A DNA stretch of 7,322 bases from contig VGDN01000055.1 in the NCBI GenBank assembly GCA_016869695.1, positions 1 to 7,322 on the forward strand, given 5' to 3'. This DNA is from Alphaproteobacteria bacterium (GTDB lineage Bacteria; Pseudomonadota; Alphaproteobacteria; Rickettsiales; UBA1997). Both the position numbers and the translations under genes were made by a program. This document shows positions 4,950 through 7,322 of this stretch, in pieces. The notes under the pieces are model-generated. The model was not told where the DNA came from, ran no database searches, and saw nothing but the letters and a program-made list of their open reading frames with translations. Within the stretch, counting starts at the first letter, position 1. Each line of letters opens with the position of its first letter.

Positions 4950-6918
4950 GTTTTTTATACTTGTTTTTCAGGTAAATCATCACCGCCATAATCGATGCAG
5001 GAGTGATGCCTTGAATCTTGAATGCGGCCTTGATGGTAGCGGGTCTAAAACGGTTTAGTTTTTCACGCACTTCATTTGAAAGAGACTGAATTTTGGTATA
5101 GTCAAGATCAAGTGGAATCTTGAGATTCTCGTCTTGGCGAAAGATTTCCAAGTCACGCTGTTGGCGCTCGAGGTAGAAAGCATAAAGCGCATCGATGGCA
5201 ATCTGGTGTTTTGTTGGCGTGTCGATTTGAGAAATTTGCGCCGGCCAAATTTTTGTAAGAGTAGAAAAATCAATCTCGGGAAATGACAGAAGCTGGAAAG
5301 CGCTGCGCACTACTCCGTCCTGCTTAATCACCACATCAAACTCAACAAGTTTTGCCGGAGAAATTTTTAGCTCATTCAAGAGATTTTTTGCTGAGTCGAG
5401 GCGCGATTTTTTTTCCAAAAATTTTTTAGCGCGCAAGGAAGAGACACATCCAACATTAATCCCCATATGCGTCAAACGCAGGTCAGCATTGTCAGCGCGT
5501 ATGCTTAAGCGATATTCAGCGCGCGAGGTTAACATACGGTATGGCTCAGAGGTACCAAGGCTTGTAAGGTCATCGATCATTACGCCGATGTAGCTGGAAG
5601 AGCGATCGAGAACAAACTGGGGTTCAACCCTCCCCTTGAGGGAGGGTCGGAGAGCTTGCGCAAGCAAGTGATCCTGGGAAGGGTCAACCCCCAACCGACT
5701 CACTTCGTTTATCGACTCCCCCTCAAGGGGGGAGTAAAAACATCTCAACCCGGCATTAATCCCAGCTACAATCCCCTGCCCTGCAGCTTCTTCGTAGCCC
5801 GTCGTGCCGTTGATTTGACCGGCAAAAAAGAGACCGCGGATTTTTTTAGTTTCTAGAGTTGGCAACAACTCACGTGGATCGACGAAGTCATATTCAATCG
5901 CGTAGCCAGGCTGGGTAACGGTACAATTCTCTAAGCCGGGAATGGTTTTTAGAAACTCAAGCTGAACATCTGCCGGCAGCGAAGTGGAGATGCCGTTTGG
6001 ATAAACCAGATCTGAATCCAAGCCTTCCGGCTCTAGAAAAATCTGGTGTCGCTCTTTGTCAGCAAAACGATGAATCTTATCTTCGATCGACGGACAGTAG
6101 CGCGGACCCACGCCAGCTATGTGTCCACCATACATTGCTGATTTATGAAGATTACCCTGAATGACCTCGTGTGTGCGCTTGTTGGTGTAAGTGATAAAGC
6201 AGGAAGTTTGTGGAACTGTGATTTTTTCGCTGAGGTAGGAGAAGGGTTGCGGTGGGTTGTCGCCTGGCTGCTCCTCAAGTCCGGCGAAGTTAATCGAGGA
6301 TTTTAAGATGCGTGGTGGCGTGCCGGTTTTAAGGCGTGCTAGCGCAAAACCATGAAGCTCTAAGGTTTTTGAAAGTCCGTGCGAAGGCTCTTCGCCGACA
6401 CGTCCGGCGGGAATTTTTTTGTCACCGATGTGGATGACGCCGCGAAGGAAGGTGCCGGTGGTCAGTATGACTGACTTAGTGGTAAGGGGTAAGTGGTAAG
6501 TGGTAAGAGAGACCGAGGAAACTTGGTCGTTAGTGACCTGAATGTCTTCAACGGTGGCGAAGCGGATTTCTAGATTGGGGTAATCTTTAAGGATTTCGTT
6601 GATCGCTTTTTTGTAGAGGCTGCGGTCAGCCTGCGCGCGCGGCGAGTGCACAGCGGCACCTTTGGATGAATTAAGGATGCGAAAATGAATGCCGGCTCGG
6701 TCAATCGCCTGACCCATCACCCCATCAAGAGCATCGATTTCTCTGACGATGGTTCCCTTCGCCACCCCGCCAATCGCGGGGTTACATGACATTTCACCGA
6801 GATTTTCTGGCTTTTTAGTGACAAGCAAAGTTTTAGCTCCCATTCGTGCCGAGGCGCATGCCGCCTCGACTCCCGCATGTCCACCACCGATTACAATGAC
6901 ATCAAAATCAGAACTCAT
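4939..6918 (-). CDS. mnmG: tRNA uridine-34 5-carboxymethylaminomethyl modification enzyme MnmG (GidA)
   Basis: FAD-dependent enzyme that, with MnmE, installs the (carboxymethyl)aminomethyl group at U34 of tRNAs reading split codon boxes. It is 659 residues against roughly 620-630 in close relatives. The FAD-binding GGGHAG is at 11-16, [11 protein letters not shown] with C45 at 41-51, [11 protein letters not shown] with C275 at 271-281 (family signature 1), and [17 protein letters not shown] at 366-382 (signature 2). The C-terminal helical domain ends with [19 protein letters not shown], which serves MnmE and tRNA contacts. The extra length is explained by a 38-residue insert (395-432) encoded by a palindromic element. 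A beta-hairpin at 138-148 is written by heptamer repeats. The flanking family motifs are intact, so the enzyme is probably functional. It starts 36 nt after the upstream terminator with only a weak Shine-Dalgarno (AGGC), and no convincing promoter fits in that space. Confidence 0.98.
   Translation of the reverse strand: MSSDFDVIVIGGGHAGVEAACASARMGAKTLLVTKKPENLGEMSCNPAIGGVAKGTIVREIDALDGVMGQAIDRAGIHFRILNSSKGAAVHSPRAQADRSLYKKAINEILKDYPNLEIRFATVEDIQVTNDQVSSVSLTTYHLPLTTKSVILTTGTFLRGVIHIGDKKIPAGRVGEEPSHGLSKTLELHGFALARLKTGTPPRILKSSINFAGLEEQPGDNPPQPFSYLSEKITVPQTSCFITYTNKRTHEVIQGNLHKSAMYGGHIAGVGPRYCPSIEDKIHRFADKERHQIFLEPEGLDSDLVYPNGISTSLPADVQLEFLKTIPGLENCTVTQPGYAIEYDFVDPRELLPTLETKKIRGLFFAGQINGTTGYEEAAGQGIVAGINAGLRCFYSPLEGESINEVSRLGVDPSQDHLLAQALRPSLKGRVEPQFVLDRSSSYIGVMIDDLTSLGTSEPYRMLTSRAEYRLSIRADNADLRLTHMGINVGCVSSLRAKKFLEKKSRLDSAKNLLNELKISPAKLVEFDVVIKQDGVVRSAFQLLSFPEIDFSTLTKIWPAQISQIDTPTKHQIAIDALYAFYLERQQRDLEIFRQDENLKIPLDLDYTKIQSLSNEVREKLNRFRPATIKAAFKIQGITPASIMAVMIYLKNKYKKHEN
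5627..5735. repeat. 109-bp double-hairpin palindromic element inserted in frame in mnmG
   Basis: The right hairpin has 8-nt arms ACTCCCCC (5715-5722) and GGGGGAGT (5728-5735) around a TCAAG-type loop. The left hairpin has perfect arms ACCCTCCC (5627-5634) and GGGAGGGT (5640-5647) around loop CTTGA. The two hairpins are inverted relatives of each other, as in a BIME. Between them lie a perfect 12-nt palindrome GCTTGCGCAAGC (5654-5665) and GGGTCAACCC (5681-5690). In MnmG the block encodes residues 395-432, lying between GINAGLRCF and [13 protein letters not shown], where other MnmG proteins have only a short linker. It contains no stop codon in the coding frame. It is probably surface-exposed. 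Confidence 0.9.
6479..6506. repeat. Four tandem heptamers inside mnmG
   Basis: Units are GTGGTAA (6479-6485), GGGGTAA (6486-6492), GTGGTAA (6493-6499) and GTGGTAA (6500-6506), perfectly abutted. On the coding strand they read as residues [11 protein letters not shown] (138-148), just before the conserved [11 protein letters not shown]. Related MnmG proteins have an ordinary hairpin of similar length here (xDGxxIxA type). The unit length of 7 is not a multiple of three, so one copy gained or lost would shift the mnmG frame. Confidence 0.85.
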
Positions 6919-6954
6919 TTTTACTGCCTAGAGCCGCTTCAGCATTGGCTAAAA

Positions 6955-6984
6955 TAAGATTGTGCCTACATAGGCACAATCTTA
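6955..6984 (-). terminator. Hairpin terminator overlapping the stop codon of the upstream basic-tail gene
   Basis: Perfect 14-nt arms TAAGATTGTGCCTA (6955-6968) and TAGGCACAATCTTA (6971-6984). On the minus strand the stem is followed by TTATTTTAG, a short U-rich tract, and on the plus strand by TTACTTTTTG, so it could act in both directions. The TAA stop of the upstream gene (6982-6984) is part of the stem. It separates that gene from mnmG. Confidence 0.75.
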
Positions 6985-7322
6985 CTTTTTGCCAAAGGAA
7001 AACAACTTCCCAAAAAACGACTCTCTCTTGTCACCGACGCGCTCACGGTCACGGTCACGACGGTTTTTCTTTCTGTTGTCGTGCGATCTTCTGCTGCGTT
7101 GGTCGGATGAGCGCTCTTGCACTTCACCTTCTTGGTAGCTGTCGAGGTAACTCTTCTCGAGTCCAAGCTGGTTCACCTTGCCGGTTACAACCTGCATCTC
7201 GATCTCACGTCTTTCATCATCCGACAGGCTCTTGCGACGTTTGATGTTAAAGCCCTGCGAGCCAACATCGTCGCTGATATGCATGAAGATGTGTACGTCG
7301 TAATTCTTTTCGATTGTCGCGA
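6982..7322 (-). CDS. Unrecognised protein with a highly basic C-terminal tail (5' end may be missing)
   Basis: The frame is open to the right edge (112 codons before the stop), so the true start may lie outside. An internal ATG at 7284 would give 100 residues. The first part reads YDVHIFMHISDDVGSQGFNI and then KRRKSLSDDERREIEMQVVTG, a charged, probably helical stretch, followed by KVNQLGLEKSYLDSY. The last 50 residues are dominated by R, K, D and S (RSSDQRSRRSHDNRKKNRRDRDRER split across the tail) and end ESFFGKLFSFGKK. Such basic tails often bind nucleic acid, but I recognise no domain and assign no function. A terminator hairpin directly at its stop codon supports it as a genuine gene end. 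Confidence 0.65.
   Translation of the reverse strand, partial: ATIEKNYDVHIFMHISDDVGSQGFNIKRRKSLSDDERREIEMQVVTGKVNQLGLEKSYLDSYQEGEVQERSSDQRSRRSHDNRKKNRRDRDRERVGDKRESFFGKLFSFGKK

Noticed and set aside
5055..5273. Minus-strand 72-residue frame inside mnmG
   Set aside because: It is an out-of-frame shadow of the conserved MnmG C-terminal region, with no family resemblance.
4939..6918. mnmG as a pseudogene because of its extra sequence
   Set aside because: The frame is intact through both inserts and all family signatures, including C45, C275 and the C-terminal domain, are present.
6945..7244. Plus-strand Cys/His-rich reading frame
   Set aside because: It is antisense to the basic-tail gene and runs through the terminator hairpin. 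The apparent Cys and His richness comes from the complement of Arg- and Lys-type codons.

Overview
The window looks like chromosomal DNA of an alphaproteobacterium, probably close to Rickettsiales or Holosporales. The MnmG protein matches, as far as I recall them, Rickettsia-type sequences over long stretches (for example the segments around [17 protein letters not shown], [11 protein letters not shown] and [17 protein letters not shown]). The LeuRS lacks the zinc-ligand cysteines in the WDP.D...ANEQVIDGRGWRSGALVE segment, as alphaproteobacterial LeuRS proteins do. The assignment rests on remembered protein similarity only. Every gene lies on the minus strand and the genes are very tightly packed.

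Layout in transcription order, from high to low coordinates. An unrecognised protein with a strongly basic, low-complexity tail enters from the right edge and ends at 6982 in a perfect terminator-like hairpin. Then comes mnmG (tRNA U34 modification), which overlaps a secreted or periplasmic TPR protein by 11 nt. Next is a 76-nt gap filled by a pair of REP-like palindromes, then pilT (pilus retraction ATPase). A 37-nt gap with degenerate heptamer repeats separates pilT from a CAT-type amino acid permease. The permease stop overlaps the start of leuS (ATGA). leuS fills the left 1.6 kb and runs off the left edge. mnmG through leuS could be one transcript. No stretch over 300 bases lacks a gene, and I see no tRNA, rRNA or CRISPR.

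Two things stand out. First, the LeuRS reading frame runs from the CP1 editing domain straight into a transglutaminase-like domain with a plausible Cys-His-Asp triad (C458, H496, D511). To my knowledge this is a very unusual insertion in an aminoacyl-tRNA synthetase. Second, short repeats and palindromes of several unrelated kinds have entered both intergenic and coding DNA: a four-unit palindromic 15-bp array inside the LeuRS editing domain, a 109-bp double-hairpin element adding about 38 residues to MnmG, a heptamer array also inside mnmG, related heptamers before the permease, and a REP pair before pilT. All the coding insertions keep the frame, which recalls the Rickettsia palindromic elements, although the sequences here are different.

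The five identified genes are housekeeping or surface functions (tRNA modification, leucine charging, amino acid uptake, pilus retraction) and do not form one obvious pathway. Only the permease-leuS pair has a natural physiological link.
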